Counted from the stretch's first letter, positions 1-9,474 are shown. The stretch is DNA of 37,815 nt from Flavobacterium sp. (GCA_030053925.1 JASGCX010000011.1:1-37815); one strand, 5' to 3'. Notes: generated by a model not told the origin, from the sequence alone. Numbers and translations: made by a program.

Positions 1-15
1 CAAAATAAAATCCAT

Positions 16-60
16 AAAAAAGAGGCTGCCCTTTTTTTGTTTTGGAACAGCCTCTTTTTT
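16..60. terminator. Intrinsic terminator hairpin at the left edge
   Basis: A run of A plus GAGGCTG at 16-28 pairs with CAGCCTCTTTTTT at 48-60, leaving a loop of about 19 bases. The A-tract and T-tract make it usable from both sides. It probably ends a gene lying left of the window. Confidence 0.7.
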
Positions 61-335
61 GCGTTATTTACGGTTCTTGTAATTTTTTTCATTGTCTTTT
101 GATAGTTGGTTAACAAACGCTTGGTTTATTATGATTTGATTTATTTTTTTTGATTTTTTAGTAGAAATTATCTAAAACAGATCATGTTGCAACATTAACT
201 TACTAAACCGTTTGCAACATTTCTTTAACAATGTTTGTCTTTACTACTATATTTGACGCTCTTAACATTTTGTTAGGAACTAAATAACTTTTTGATAACT
301 TAACAAGTTTTTTTTAACCAAAAAATCAAGTTTAA
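61..335 (+). promoter_or_regulatory. AT-rich leader of the susC operon with a TATATTTG -7-like element
   Basis: This stretch has no gene and is very AT-rich. TATATTTG at 248-255 matches the Bacteroidota -7 consensus TAnnTTTG. No convincing TTTG -33 element sits 19-21 bases upstream, so the call is tentative. If it is used, the susC mRNA would carry a leader of roughly 75 bases. There is no Shine-Dalgarno sequence before the ATG at 336, only an A/T-rich stretch, as is usual in this phylum. No sigma/anti-sigma pair or SusR-type regulator lies in the window. Confidence 0.35.
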
Positions 336-3300
336 ATGAGAAAATTTCTAACGCTTTTGGTTATGGTAGTGTTTACAACATTTGCCATGGCACAAAACAA
401 AACAGTTACGGGTAAAGTAACTGACGAAAAAGGAGTGCCTGTTGCAAATGCATCGGTGCTCGTGAAAGGAACTACAGTCGGGGTTTCAACAACTAGTAAT
501 GGTAGCTTTACCTTTACGGTTCCGGCAAATGCAAAAACATTAGCAATTACTTCTGTAGGTTTTGCAAGTCAAGAAGTAACAATTTCGGCTAAAATTGTAG
601 TTATTCTTAAAAGTACTTCTACAACACTAGAAGAGGTTGTAGTTAATGTACCTTATGGTACTGTAAAAAAGACTTCGTTTACAGGTTCTGAGGGTACCGT
701 GGGTGCTGCGGTTTTTGAAAAACAACAAAATACAAACCCCCTAAGAGCAATTGAAGGACAAGTTGCAGGCGTTAATGCTACAAATGGTGGTGGTGCGCCT
801 GGTACAGCACCAAGTATCATTGTTAGAGGTTTTGGATCTGTAAATGCTTCATCAGCACCACTTTATGTATTAAATGGTGTTCCTTACGATGGTGCTATTT
901 CTGCTTTATCTACAGATGATATTGAATCAATAACAATATTAAAAGATGCAGCTGCTGCAAACCTTTATGGTTCTAGAGCTGCAAATGGCGTTGTTATGTT
1001 AACAACAAAAACTGGTAAAAGAGGTCGTCCATCCGTAAATGCTACAATGAGAGAAGGGTTTTCTACTCGTGGTATTCCTGAATATGATAGACTTGGAACT
1101 AAAGAATATTATGAATTGTTTTGGGAAGCGTTTAGAAATTCATACTATTATGGAAGCGGACAAACTTATACTCAAGCTGGCCAAAGTGCATCTAATGTGT
1201 TAACCAGTTCAACTGGTTTGGTTTATAATGCTTATAATGTTGCTGGTAATACCTTAGTAGATCCTACAACTGGTAAATTAAACTCTAATGCGCAACTACT
1301 ATGGAATGAGTCATGGTCTGATGCTCTTTTTCAAAATGCACAAAGATTAAATCCTACATTAAGCATTTCTGGTGCTGATGAAAAAAGTGATTATTACATA
1401 AGTGGTGCTTTTTTAAACGAAGAAGGTACAGCAAAGTACTCTGGTTATAAACGCTACAACTTCAGAGCTACAGTAAATACAAAAGCCACAAGTTGGTTAA
1501 AAACTGGTTTAAATTTTGATGGTAGTAGCGATCAGAGAGATGGTTTATTTGCTGGTGGTACTGCCACATCTAACCCGTTTTATTACAGCCGTTATATGGG
1601 ACCAATTTATCCTGTGTACCAGCACAATACAACTAATGGCGATATAGTTAAAGACGCTAACGGTAATCCAACTCTGGACTTTGGTACTCCAACACAAATG
1701 GGTTCTCGTCCATATGCAGCAAATTCTAATTTAGTTGGTTCACTTACTTTAGATGTAAGAAACCAAAAAAGAATTAATGGTAACGTTAATACTTATGCAG
1801 AAGCTCGATTCTTAAAAGATTTCACTTTCAAAACAAGTGTTTCTTTAAATTATTTCGAAAATAATGCAACTACATATCAAAATAGCCAGTATGGTGATGC
1901 TGCCGGTGTTAAAGGTAGATCAACCATTTCGGCTACTAGACAAACTTCTTTAACTGCTAACCAAGTGTTAAGTTGGAATAAAGATTTTGGTAATCATAAT
2001 GTAAGTGCACTAGCTGGTCATGAAAACTATAAATTCCAAACTGCCCAATTATCAGCTACAAAAACAGGTTTCAGTTATCCTGGTCAAACAGCGTTAGATA
2101 ACGCAGCTGTTGTTGAAGCTCCGCCAAGTTCAAACGAGGACAATGAACGTATTGAAAGTTATTTTGGAAGTGTAAATTATAACTTCAATAAAACATATTT
2201 CCTACAAGGTAGTGTTAGAACTGATGGGGCTTCACGTTTTGCAAGTGGTGTAAGATGGGGGTCATTCTATTCTGCTTCAGTTGGTTGGGTAGCAACCAAT
2301 GAGAAATTTCTTAGAAATACTAAATGGCTTAATTTCTTAAAGTTAAGAGCTAGTTATGGTGAGTCTGGTAATAATAAAATTTCAGATGCTAGTGGAAATC
2401 AGTTATATTACCAAGGATTTAATTATTACTTTGCAGATGGCGTAGGTAATTTCTCTACTCCTTCTAGATTGGCAAATCCAAACCTGAAATGGGAAAGTAA
2501 CGCAGATTTAACTGGTGCTATTGAATTTACTATATTTAATAAAGTAACTGGTACTGTTGAGGTTTATGATAGAAGATCTAAAGATTTATTATTCTTAGTA
2601 CCACTTCCTCCTGCTTTGGGCTATAGTGGTGGTACATACCAAAATATTGGTCAATCAAAAAATACGGGTTTAGAAATTACTCTTGGTTACTCACCTGTGC
2701 GTACTAAGAATTTTGACTGGAAAATTGATTTCAATATTACAACCTTTAAAAATGTGTTAACTAAACTTCCACCTACACAACAAGTTACGGGTATTGTTAC
2801 TGGTAATAAAAAGTATACTGAAGGAAAATCAATATATGATTTCTGGTTACGTGAATTTGCTGGTGTAGATCCATCAACTGGTTTAAGCTTGTATTACCAA
2901 GATGTATTAGGTACAGATGGTAAAGCTACAGGTGTAAGAAATTTAACTACCGATGGTTCAAAAGCTAGTTTCTATTATGTAGGCGGTTCATCAATACCTA
3001 AATTTACTGGTGGATTTACAAACTCATTTAGATACAAAAACTTCGATTTAACTGTATTATTAACCTACTCTTATGGTGGTAAATATTATGATGGTAACTA
3101 TGGTGGTTTAATGACTAATGGTTCTGCTGGTACTGCTTGGAGCACTGATATCTTAAAGCGCTGGCAAAAACCTGGTGATGTAACTAACGTACCACGTGTT
3201 CAAACTGCATCTGGTCAAGATTATGCCTCTTCTCGCTTTTTAATTGATGCATCATATATTAGTATTAAAAACATCAATTTGGGTTTTGATTTACCAAAAA

Positions 3301-3473
3301 GTGTGGCTAAAAAATTATTTATAAGCAACCTTAGAGCGTTTACGAGCGTTGATAATGCATACATATTTACGGCTAAAAAAGGTGGTGATCCTCAACAAGA
3401 TTTCGGTGGAAATCCTGGATCTGGTTATCCTCCTTACAGAACAATAACATTTGGCCTTAATGTTAAATTATAA
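336..3473 (+). CDS. SusC/RagA family TonB-linked outer membrane transporter
   Basis: A TonB-dependent beta-barrel that with its SusD partner imports a ligand, usually a glycan or peptide, across the outer membrane. At 1045 residues it has normal family length. A signal peptide (about residues 1-19, ending in AMAQ) is followed by a carboxypeptidase-regulatory-like domain (about 22-92, with VTGKVTDEKGVPVANASV), then the plug domain (about 105-240). The plug contains the SusC signature region SIIVRGFGSVNASSAPLYVL and the stretch ESITILKDAAAANLYGSRA. The rest is barrel strands rich in Tyr, Asn and Gly, ending in FGLNVKL. There is no N-terminal STN domain, so sigma-factor signalling through it is not expected. 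The susD gene starts 17 bases downstream. The substrate cannot be read from the sequence because no glycoside hydrolase or peptidase gene is linked. Family assignment is secure. Confidence 0.95.
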   Translation: MRKFLTLLVMVVFTTFAMAQNKTVTGKVTDEKGVPVANASVLVKGTTVGVSTTSNGSFTFTVPANAKTLAITSVGFASQEVTISAKIVVILKSTSTTLEEVVVNVPYGTVKKTSFTGSEGTVGAAVFEKQQNTNPLRAIEGQVAGVNATNGGGAPGTAPSIIVRGFGSVNASSAPLYVLNGVPYDGAISALSTDDIESITILKDAAAANLYGSRAANGVVMLTTKTGKRGRPSVNATMREGFSTRGIPEYDRLGTKEYYELFWEAFRNSYYYGSGQTYTQAGQSASNVLTSSTGLVYNAYNVAGNTLVDPTTGKLNSNAQLLWNESWSDALFQNAQRLNPTLSISGADEKSDYYISGAFLNEEGTAKYSGYKRYNFRATVNTKATSWLKTGLNFDGSSDQRDGLFAGGTATSNPFYYSRYMGPIYPVYQHNTTNGDIVKDANGNPTLDFGTPTQMGSRPYAANSNLVGSLTLDVRNQKRINGNVNTYAEARFLKDFTFKTSVSLNYFENNATTYQNSQYGDAAGVKGRSTISATRQTSLTANQVLSWNKDFGNHNVSALAGHENYKFQTAQLSATKTGFSYPGQTALDNAAVVEAPPSSNEDNERIESYFGSVNYNFNKTYFLQGSVRTDGASRFASGVRWGSFYSASVGWVATNEKFLRNTKWLNFLKLRASYGESGNNKISDASGNQLYYQGFNYYFADGVGNFSTPSRLANPNLKWESNADLTGAIEFTIFNKVTGTVEVYDRRSKDLLFLVPLPPALGYSGGTYQNIGQSKNTGLEITLGYSPVRTKNFDWKIDFNITTFKNVLTKLPPTQQVTGIVTGNKKYTEGKSIYDFWLREFAGVDPSTGLSLYYQDVLGTDGKATGVRNLTTDGSKASFYYVGGSSIPKFTGGFTNSFRYKNFDLTVLLTYSYGGKYYDGNYGGLMTNGSAGTAWSTDILKRWQKPGDVTNVPRVQTASGQDYASSRFLIDASYISIKNINLGFDLPKSVAKKLFISNLRAFTSVDNAYIFTAKKGGDPQQDFGGNPGSGYPPYRTITFGLNVKL

Positions 3474-3490
3474 TAATTAAAAAAAAAATT

Positions 3491-4996
3491 ATGAAGACTA
3501 TCTTTTTTAAATCAACAATGTTTGCGACGGCAATTTTGCTTTTTGCAACAAGTTGTAATAAGAATTATCTTGATGTAGCTCCATCTAATGCTATCACACC
3601 AGATTTAGTTTATGGATCAATATCTGCTGTGAACTCTGCTCAAACTAGTTCATACCTTTCTTTATTTGCCTTCGCTGGAGGTAATGGAAGTACGAATCAT
3701 GACAATTTTGGTCAAAAAGCTATTGACTTAGCTAATGATTTAATGGGTAATGATATGATTGTTCATACCTCTGGTTATGGTTGGTTTAATGCTGATTATC
3801 AGTATACCGAGTGGCAAAATGCAACTAGAGCAACACGTTCTGATAAAACTTGGTCATTTTACTATGACATAATAAAACAATGCAATCTTTTGTTAGATAA
3901 TGCATCTGATCCTGCAAAAATTGCTGGTTCTACAGCTGCCGATATTGAAAGAGTTAAAGGTGAGGCGCTAGCAGCAAGAGCTTGGTGTTACTTTAACTTG
4001 ATTAATAATTTCCAACAGACTTATAAGGGTAATGAAAGTAAGCCTGGTGTTCCTGTTTATACAACCATAAGTTTAGAAAATAAAGGACGTGGTAAAGTAT
4101 CTGACGTATACACTCAAATTATTGCAGATCTTACATTAGCTGAAACATTATTAAACGGTAAAGCTCGTCCAGCAAAAACTAATATTGACGTGAGCGTTGC
4201 AAGAGGTATCAGGGCGAGAGTTGCCTTAGTAATGGAGGATTGGGCTACTGCCGCTACTTATGCTAATAAAGCTAAGGTTGGCTACACGCTTATGAATGCT
4301 GCTGCATATGTGAATAGAGCAAGTTTTTCTAGTATTGGTAACAGTGAGTGGATGTGGGGTTCTTTAATTCCAGCCAGTCAAGCTACAATATACGCATCAT
4401 TCTTCTCACATATAGATGCTAGTCAAGCAGGGTATGCAGGTTTAGGTGGTCAGAAAAAAATACCAAAAGGATTGTATGATCAAATTCCAGCAACAGATGC
4501 TAGAAAAGGTGTATTTGCTCTACCTACATCTACATCTACTCAAATTCCACCATATACTCAGATCAAACACGAAGTACCAGTTTCAGGTAGTTGGGCTGCT
4601 GATTACTTATATATGAGAGTGGCAGAAATGTATTTAATTGAGGCAGAAGCTTTGGCTCGTCAAGGGCAAGATGCTGCAGCCAGAACTGTTTTGGAAAGTT
4701 TATTAACAGCAAGAAACCCTTCATATTCTGCAGCTGCTTTCTCTGGTACAGCTTTAGTTTCTGAGATTTTATTGCAAAGACGTATAGAGTTATGGGGTGA
4801 AGGTTTTTCATTATTTGATGTTAAGAGGACAAAAAATGGTTTGAATAGAATTACTGGTACAGGTAATCATGGTGCACCTAGTTTAAACCCTGTGGTATAT
4901 CAATTGCCAGATGCAAGTCCACTTTTCTTAATGCGTATACCTCAAAGAGAAATTGATAATAACCCAGCAATGTCTGCCGCTGATCAAAATCCTTAG
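3491..4996 (+). CDS. SusD/RagB family surface lipoprotein
   Basis: The ligand-binding lid of the SusCD importer, lipid-anchored on the outer face of the outer membrane. It has a lipoprotein signal peptide with the cysteine in ATSCNKNYLDVAP near residue 22, and 501 residues is typical for SusD. The helical TPR-like core is visible as the segments around WSFYYDIIKQCNLLLDNA and GEALAARAWCYFNLINNF, and the C-terminal SusD region around YLYMRVAEMYLIEAEALARQ and LLQRRIELWGEGFSLFDVKR. It lies directly behind susC (17-base gap) and 22 bases before the next lipoprotein gene, so the three genes form one operon. Substrate unknown. Confidence 0.94.
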   Translation: MKTIFFKSTMFATAILLFATSCNKNYLDVAPSNAITPDLVYGSISAVNSAQTSSYLSLFAFAGGNGSTNHDNFGQKAIDLANDLMGNDMIVHTSGYGWFNADYQYTEWQNATRATRSDKTWSFYYDIIKQCNLLLDNASDPAKIAGSTAADIERVKGEALAARAWCYFNLINNFQQTYKGNESKPGVPVYTTISLENKGRGKVSDVYTQIIADLTLAETLLNGKARPAKTNIDVSVARGIRARVALVMEDWATAATYANKAKVGYTLMNAAAYVNRASFSSIGNSEWMWGSLIPASQATIYASFFSHIDASQAGYAGLGGQKKIPKGLYDQIPATDARKGVFALPTSTSTQIPPYTQIKHEVPVSGSWAADYLYMRVAEMYLIEAEALARQGQDAAARTVLESLLTARNPSYSAAAFSGTALVSEILLQRRIELWGEGFSLFDVKRTKNGLNRITGTGNHGAPSLNPVVYQLPDASPLFLMRIPQREIDNNPAMSAADQNP

Positions 4997-5018
4997 TCTT
5001 GAATCTAAAATTAGAAAA

Positions 5019-5909
5019 ATGCAAAAAATAATATTAAATAAATCGAAAGTGATGAGTTTCTTAATGCTCATCACTCTATTCTCTACAACTTTTTTTTCTT
5101 GTAGTAAGAATAATATAGCCGTAGATAAGGATGCTCTAGTAGCACCTACTGCAGCATCGTTTGTTCCTACAAATGGTATAAACCGTGTTTCATACTATGT
5201 TAAGAGTACCAATGATCCTTTTATGATTCCTGTTGGGTTAACAAATGTTACCAATTCTGACAGAACAATCCAACTTTCTTATGCCTCTAATAAAGCAGTA
5301 GCTGGAACTCAATACAATGCACCTGCTACAATTACTATTAAAGCTGGTACCTCGGTTGATTCTATTTCATTCAAAGGTTTATTTTCAGGCTTTCCAACTG
5401 GTAGAAAGGATACAGTGAAAGTGAAATTCTCTGGAATTAATACAGTTAATCTAAAAGATTCTTTTGAGTTGATTATGCAAGGTTATTGCGATGTTGTTGC
5501 TGCTAATTTAATAGGAAACTACGCTAGTTCAACAGATACTTACAATGGATCAGCTAGTACAAAACCAAATTATACTGCTAGTATTTCTGGATGGACACCA
5601 ATTAATGCTACTTCTGCAACAGTAATCATTAAAAATATGGGGGCAACTTCAGATAATGGTTGGGGTCCTTTTGGGTCTACTGATGGTTCTTTGAATCCTG
5701 GTTTAACAGCTACTTTGGATTGGTCTAACCCTGCTAATTTTAGTGTTACAATAGCGAAACAAAACTATTTTAATGATGGTAGTGGTAATTCTACAATAAC
5801 CGCTACTGGTACTTTTTCATCTTGTGATAATACTTTTACCATTACATGTAAAGTTACATATGCTGGTAACGGCTTAACTTATACACATGTATCTTACCTA
5901 AAAAGATAA
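5019..5909 (+). CDS. Lipoprotein of the SusCD operon, DUF1735-like N-terminal domain
   Basis: A probable surface-exposed accessory lipoprotein of 296 residues. The start at 5019 was preferred over the in-frame ATG at 4953, which lies inside susD, because it gives a proper lipoprotein signal (MSFLMLITLFSTTFFSC) with lipobox FFSC. The N-terminal half (about 55-155) looks like the immunoglobulin-like DUF1735/Calx-beta type fold, with a pattern like IPVGLTNVTNSDRTIQLSY. The C-terminal half is a beta-rich domain with Gly, Asn and Thr. Third genes after susD often encode surface ligand-binding proteins, so a binding role is plausible inference. A strong hairpin terminates the operon 16 bases after the stop. 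Domain naming is tentative. Confidence 0.75.
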   Translation: MQKIILNKSKVMSFLMLITLFSTTFFSCSKNNIAVDKDALVAPTAASFVPTNGINRVSYYVKSTNDPFMIPVGLTNVTNSDRTIQLSYASNKAVAGTQYNAPATITIKAGTSVDSISFKGLFSGFPTGRKDTVKVKFSGINTVNLKDSFELIMQGYCDVVAANLIGNYASSTDTYNGSASTKPNYTASISGWTPINATSATVIIKNMGATSDNGWGPFGSTDGSLNPGLTATLDWSNPANFSVTIAKQNYFNDGSGNSTITATGTFSSCDNTFTITCKVTYAGNGLTYTHVSYLKR

Positions 5910-5924
5910 TTTAGATTTAATTAA

Positions 5925-5962
5925 TAAAAAAGCGGTTGTAAATTTTACAACCGCTTTTTTAT
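5925..5962. terminator. Bidirectional terminator between the SusCD operon and rlmN
   Basis: AAAAAAGCGGTTGTAAA pairs almost perfectly with TTTACAACCGCTTTTTT, with a very short loop. The A-tract on one side and T-tract on the other let it serve both the plus-strand SusCD operon and the minus-strand rlmN gene. Unlike the other convergent pairs in the window it has no repeat arms around it. Confidence 0.88.
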
Positions 5963-5981
5963 TGTTATGTAAGCAATTTAC

Positions 5982-7022
5982 CTACCCCTTATTAGCCAAC
6001 TGCCCACAAGCAGCATCAATATCTTTTCCTCGGCTTCTTCTTAGTCTTGCGTTTACTCTGTTTTTCTCTAGAATACTCATAAATTCATCAACCACATCTT
6101 CATTTGGCTTTTGAAATTTGAAGGCATCAATAGGGTTGTATTCAATAATATTTACTAAATCTGCTGGTACTTGGCGGTAGATTTTTATTAGTTCTTCTGC
6201 ATCTTTTTGGCTGTCGTTGAAGTTTTGAAATAAGATGTATTCAAATGTAATCTCGTTACCTGTTTGCTTGTAAAAATGGTTTAATGCCTCAATCAGTACA
6301 CTAATATTGTTGCTCTCATTTATTGGCATAATTTCATTGCGCTTCTTATCGTTAGCAGCGTGTAATGAGAGAGCTAGTTTAAACTTTACTTTATCGTCAC
6401 CAAGTTGCTTAATTTGCTTTGCAACACCTGCCGTAGAAACTGTAATACGTTTTGGGCTCATGCCTAAACCATCTTCTGCACTAATGCGTTCTATGGCTTT
6501 TAATACATTTTTATAGTTTAGCAACGGCTCGCCCATACCCATAAACACGATGTTTGATAGCTTTTTTTGGTAAGCAGCTTCACTTTGTTGGTTTATTAAA
6601 ACTACCTGATCGTAAATTTCATCGTAGCTGAGGTTTCTGCGTCTTTCCATATAACCTGTAGCGCAAAACTTACAACTTAAACTGCAACCAATTTGCGATG
6701 ATACGCAAGCTGTTTTACGAGCTTCTGTTGGTATTAAAACACCTTCTATCATGTGACCATCGCTGGTTTTAAAGCGGCTTTTAATGGTACCGTCTTCACT
6801 GTTTTGTACCGTTTCTACTTGCAGGGCAGGTAGGCTAAATTCTGATGCCAATTTATTGCGTAAGTCTTTGCTTAAATTGGTCATATCGTTGAAACTATGG
6901 GCGTGTTTTTGCCAAAGCCATTCGTGAACTTGCTTAACACGAAACTTAGGCTGACCTATAGTTGTGAAATAATTTTCTAACTCTGATAATGATAGATGAC
7001 GAATATTTTGTGGTGCTGACAT
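5982..7022 (-). CDS. rlmN: 23S rRNA (adenine2503-C2)/tRNA (adenine37-C2) methyltransferase RlmN
   Basis: A radical-SAM enzyme that places a methyl group on C2 of A2503 in 23S rRNA and A37 of some tRNAs. The [4Fe-4S]-binding CxxxCxxC motif is at C113, C117 and C120 (CSLSCKFCATG), and the C-terminal catalytic cysteine is C339 (DAACGQLA). The GEPLLNY segment is the SAM-contacting GGE-like motif of the family. At 346 residues the length is normal. The start at 7022 (MSAPQNIRHL) was preferred over an ATG 15 bases upstream because a TATCTTTG -7-like box ends only 4 bases before it. It stands alone, convergent with the SusCD operon. Confidence 0.95.
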   Translation of the reverse strand: MSAPQNIRHLSLSELENYFTTIGQPKFRVKQVHEWLWQKHAHSFNDMTNLSKDLRNKLASEFSLPALQVETVQNSEDGTIKSRFKTSDGHMIEGVLIPTEARKTACVSSQIGCSLSCKFCATGYMERRRNLSYDEIYDQVVLINQQSEAAYQKKLSNIVFMGMGEPLLNYKNVLKAIERISAEDGLGMSPKRITVSTAGVAKQIKQLGDDKVKFKLALSLHAANDKKRNEIMPINESNNISVLIEALNHFYKQTGNEITFEYILFQNFNDSQKDAEELIKIYRQVPADLVNIIEYNPIDAFKFQKPNEDVVDEFMSILEKNRVNARLRRSRGKDIDAACGQLANKG

Positions 7023-7026
7023 TGTA

Positions 7027-7034
7027 CAAAGATA
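7027..7034 (-). promoter_or_regulatory. -7-like TATCTTTG box of rlmN
   Basis: Read on the minus strand, TATCTTTG matches the Bacteroidota consensus TAnnTTTG. It ends 4 bases before the chosen rlmN start, so the transcript would have almost no leader. No clear -33 TTTG is visible. The rest of the 240-base spacer up to the next gene shows no recognisable element. Confidence 0.35.
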
Positions 7035-7262
7035 CACCGCTGATTAAATGATTTACTTGATTGGCATGATTGATTTGCTAAATAGCTTTAATTATTGTAA
7101 CAAATGCACTTTTACAATTGTAATGAGTGTACAATTAGTAAATTCGCTTCGGTAAAAACTGCGCAAACTATCTGAACGTACAAATGGGTACTTCGTAAAC
7201 TCAGTATAAACTTGCAACGAAGCTAGATTGTTGTACAAAAGCTGGTGACCAAATAAAAAAAT

Positions 7263-8645
7263 ATGACTAAAACAGCCTCATCTTTTATAGCAAAAAGCAC
7301 TATTAAAGCTGCTGATATTGAGCATAGAAGAAAAATTAATTTTAATATAGGTAGATACAATGCAGTTGTGCCGCAAGGCAAACAACAATTTGCCAATGTG
7401 ATGAGTGCACGTGAACACGCCAAAAACACCAAATGGCGGGCCATTGAAAACTTAGATGCTTACCTAGAACTGTTTGAAAAACAAATTACTGCACGTGGCG
7501 CAAAAGTGTTGTGGGCCGAAACAGCAGAACAAGCTTTGGAACATGTAGGGCAAATTTGTGAAGCGAAAGCCTGCAAAACTTTGGTGAAAAGTAAAAGCAT
7601 GGTAACAGAAGAAATTCACCTGAATGCTTACCTAGAAAGTAAAGGCATAGACAGCGTAGAAACTGATTTAGGTGAGTATATACAACAGCTTGATGGTGAG
7701 CCGCCTTACCATATTGTTACGCCTGCCATGCACAAGAGCAAAGAGGATGTGGCAAAGTTGTTTGCAGAAAAATTGGGTACGCCAAGCCATTTATCGCCAA
7801 CAGAACTAACGCTAGTTGCAAGGCAAAAACTGCGAGAGAAATACATAGAAGCCGAAGTGGGTGTAACAGGTGCTAACTTTATTGTGGCTGATATTGGCGG
7901 TATTGCAATTACTGAAAATGAAGGTAATGCAAGGCTTAGTTGTAGCATGCCCAAAACGCATATTGTAATTGTAGGGATTGAAAAAATGATTCCATCGATG
8001 AGCGATTTGGCAATGTTTTGGCCGTTACTATCAACATTTGGTACGGGACAAAAAGTAACGGTTTACAACACCATTGTTACTGGACCAAAACAAACCAATG
8101 AAGTAGATGGTCCCGAAGAAATGTATGTGATATTGCTAGATAATGGTAGAACCAATTTGCTACAAAATACCAAAGCCCGTGAGGCATTGTACTGCATACG
8201 TTGCGGTGCTTGCTTAAACGCTTGTCCTGTGTATAAAAATATTGGCGGTCATGCTTACGAAACTACTTACAGTGGCCCAATTGGTAGCGTAATTACGCCG
8301 CATTTACGTGGCATGACAGACTACAAACACTTGAGTAATGCATCGTCCCTTTGTGGCAATTGTACAGAGGTTTGTCCGGTGAGAATTAACCTACATGAAC
8401 TATTGCTTGAAAATAGGCATGAGGCTGTAGTTGAAGGCAATAGTGGCATTGCAGAACGCATTGCATGGAAGGTTTGGAAAACTGCGAGCCTTAACCGTAA
8501 AATGATGAACCAAGGTAGTGGTGTATTGAAAAATTGGGTAGTAAATAAAGTGTTTAAAGGCTGGACAACTTATAGAAGCAACCTTGACTTTAGCCCTAAA
8601 ACATTTAACCAAATGTGGCAGGAAAAAATGAACCCGAAAAATTGA
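7263..8645 (+). CDS. LutB-like LUD-domain iron-sulfur protein
   Basis: A member of the LutB/YkgF family, the Fe-S subunit of the LutABC L-lactate oxidation complex in other bacteria; the cytoplasmic protein is 460 residues, the normal length. The LUD domain occupies about 60-300, with GVTGANFIVADIGGIAITEN, a typical signature. Two ferredoxin-like cluster motifs follow: C311, C314, C317 and C321 (CIRCGACLNACP), and C364, C367 and C371 (CGNCTEVCP). No lutA or lutC lies beside it. Instead a Uma2 gene begins 37 bases downstream. The electron-transfer role is family knowledge; participation in lactate oxidation in this organism is inferred. Confidence 0.88.
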   Translation: MTKTASSFIAKSTIKAADIEHRRKINFNIGRYNAVVPQGKQQFANVMSAREHAKNTKWRAIENLDAYLELFEKQITARGAKVLWAETAEQALEHVGQICEAKACKTLVKSKSMVTEEIHLNAYLESKGIDSVETDLGEYIQQLDGEPPYHIVTPAMHKSKEDVAKLFAEKLGTPSHLSPTELTLVARQKLREKYIEAEVGVTGANFIVADIGGIAITENEGNARLSCSMPKTHIVIVGIEKMIPSMSDLAMFWPLLSTFGTGQKVTVYNTIVTGPKQTNEVDGPEEMYVILLDNGRTNLLQNTKAREALYCIRCGACLNACPVYKNIGGHAYETTYSGPIGSVITPHLRGMTDYKHLSNASSLCGNCTEVCPVRINLHELLLENRHEAVVEGNSGIAERIAWKVWKTASLNRKMMNQGSGVLKNWVVNKVFKGWTTYRSNLDFSPKTFNQMWQEKMNPKN

Positions 8646-8682
8646 TAGGTATTTTGTACTTTTAGTCTAAAAGTTTTTTATT

Positions 8683-9234
8683 ATGAAACTAAATATCATT
8701 CAAAAAACATTTGCAAGCGAGGAAGAATATTTCTTGTTTGAAGAAAAATGCGAACTAAAAAATGAATTGATTAATGGAAATTTAATTGCTATGAGTGGTG
8801 TATCTATAGAACATAATGACATAACGTTCAACATCTGTCTGCTTTTTAAAATGCTTTTAAAAGGTCAAGACTACAGAGTTTTCATTGAAGCAGTAAAAGT
8901 TAAAAATCCATCAGGTAATTTCTTTTATCCTGACGTAATGGTTTGTCATCCTAATCCTCATCAATATTATAGCGACCAACCCATTTTATTGGTTGAAGTA
9001 TTATCTGAAAGTACACGCACATACGACCTTACCGATAAATTTATTCAATACAAGCAAATACCAAGTTTGCACTATTATTTGTGTGTAGAACCTGAGCAGC
9101 AAGTAGTAATTTTTTATTTTAAAAATGCAGAAGGTGAATGGATGACTGAAACTTACAGCAAAGAAACCGATGTTGTAAACCTGCCACAATTAAATACCAG
9201 TTTTACGCTAAAGGATATTTACAAACCAGAATAA
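8683..9234 (+). CDS. Uma2 family (DUF820) PD-(D/E)XK nuclease-fold protein
   Basis: A 183-residue Uma2/DUF820 protein, a family with a restriction-endonuclease-like fold and mostly unknown function. The hallmarks are the N-terminal YFLFEEKCELKNELINGNL, the FYPDVMV strand with its acidic residue, and the ILLVEVLSESTRTYDLTDKF segment carrying the E-x-S and D-x-x-x-K residues of the predicted active site, then YKQIPSLHYYL. All expected acidic positions look intact. It lies 12 bases before hicB. Uma2 proteins are often found in multiple copies and near toxin-antitoxin or mobile genes. A DNA-cleaving function is inference from the fold. Confidence 0.88.
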   Translation: MKLNIIQKTFASEEEYFLFEEKCELKNELINGNLIAMSGVSIEHNDITFNICLLFKMLLKGQDYRVFIEAVKVKNPSGNFFYPDVMVCHPNPHQYYSDQPILLVEVLSESTRTYDLTDKFIQYKQIPSLHYYLCVEPEQQVVIFYFKNAEGEWMTETYSKETDVVNLPQLNTSFTLKDIYKPE

Positions 9235-9246
9235 AAGTTGTAAGAA

Positions 9247-9474
9247 ATGCAAGTTCAACAATACACAGCCCATATAGAAAAGGATATTGAAACCAATATG
9301 TTTGTGGGCATTGTGCCAGCAATACCTGGTGCTTATACACAAGCAAATACATTAGATGAATTAAACCTGCGCCTTAATGAGGTAGTAGCCCTGTGTTTGG
9401 AAAACATGAGTAAAGAAGAAATTGAAAATATCCCCGTTTTTATTGGCACACAACAAATATTAGTAGCCGTATGA
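9247..9474 (+). CDS. hicB: HicB family antitoxin, short form
   Basis: The antitoxin of a HicAB type II module, expected to bind and neutralise the HicA RNase. The protein is 75 residues and consists only of the HicB partial RNase H-like domain: YTAHIEKDIETNMFVGIVPAIPGAYTQ followed by the amphipathic LDELNLRLNEVVALCLE. It lacks the C-terminal ribbon-helix-helix or HTH DNA-binding domain found in longer HicB proteins, so direct autoregulation is doubtful. Gene order is antitoxin before toxin, the reverse of the classical hicA-hicB order. The stop overlaps the hicA start in ATGA. Confidence 0.86.
   Translation: MQVQQYTAHIEKDIETNMFVGIVPAIPGAYTQANTLDELNLRLNEVVALCLENMSKEEIENIPVFIGTQQILVAV

Noticed and set aside
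4953-5018. Upstream start for the third SusCD-operon gene
   Set aside because: It lies inside susD and would hide the lipoprotein signal peptide behind 22 extra residues.
7038-7262. tRNA or riboswitch in the spacer before the LutB-like gene
   Set aside because: No cloverleaf, T-loop (GGTTCRA) or recognisable aptamer core is visible.
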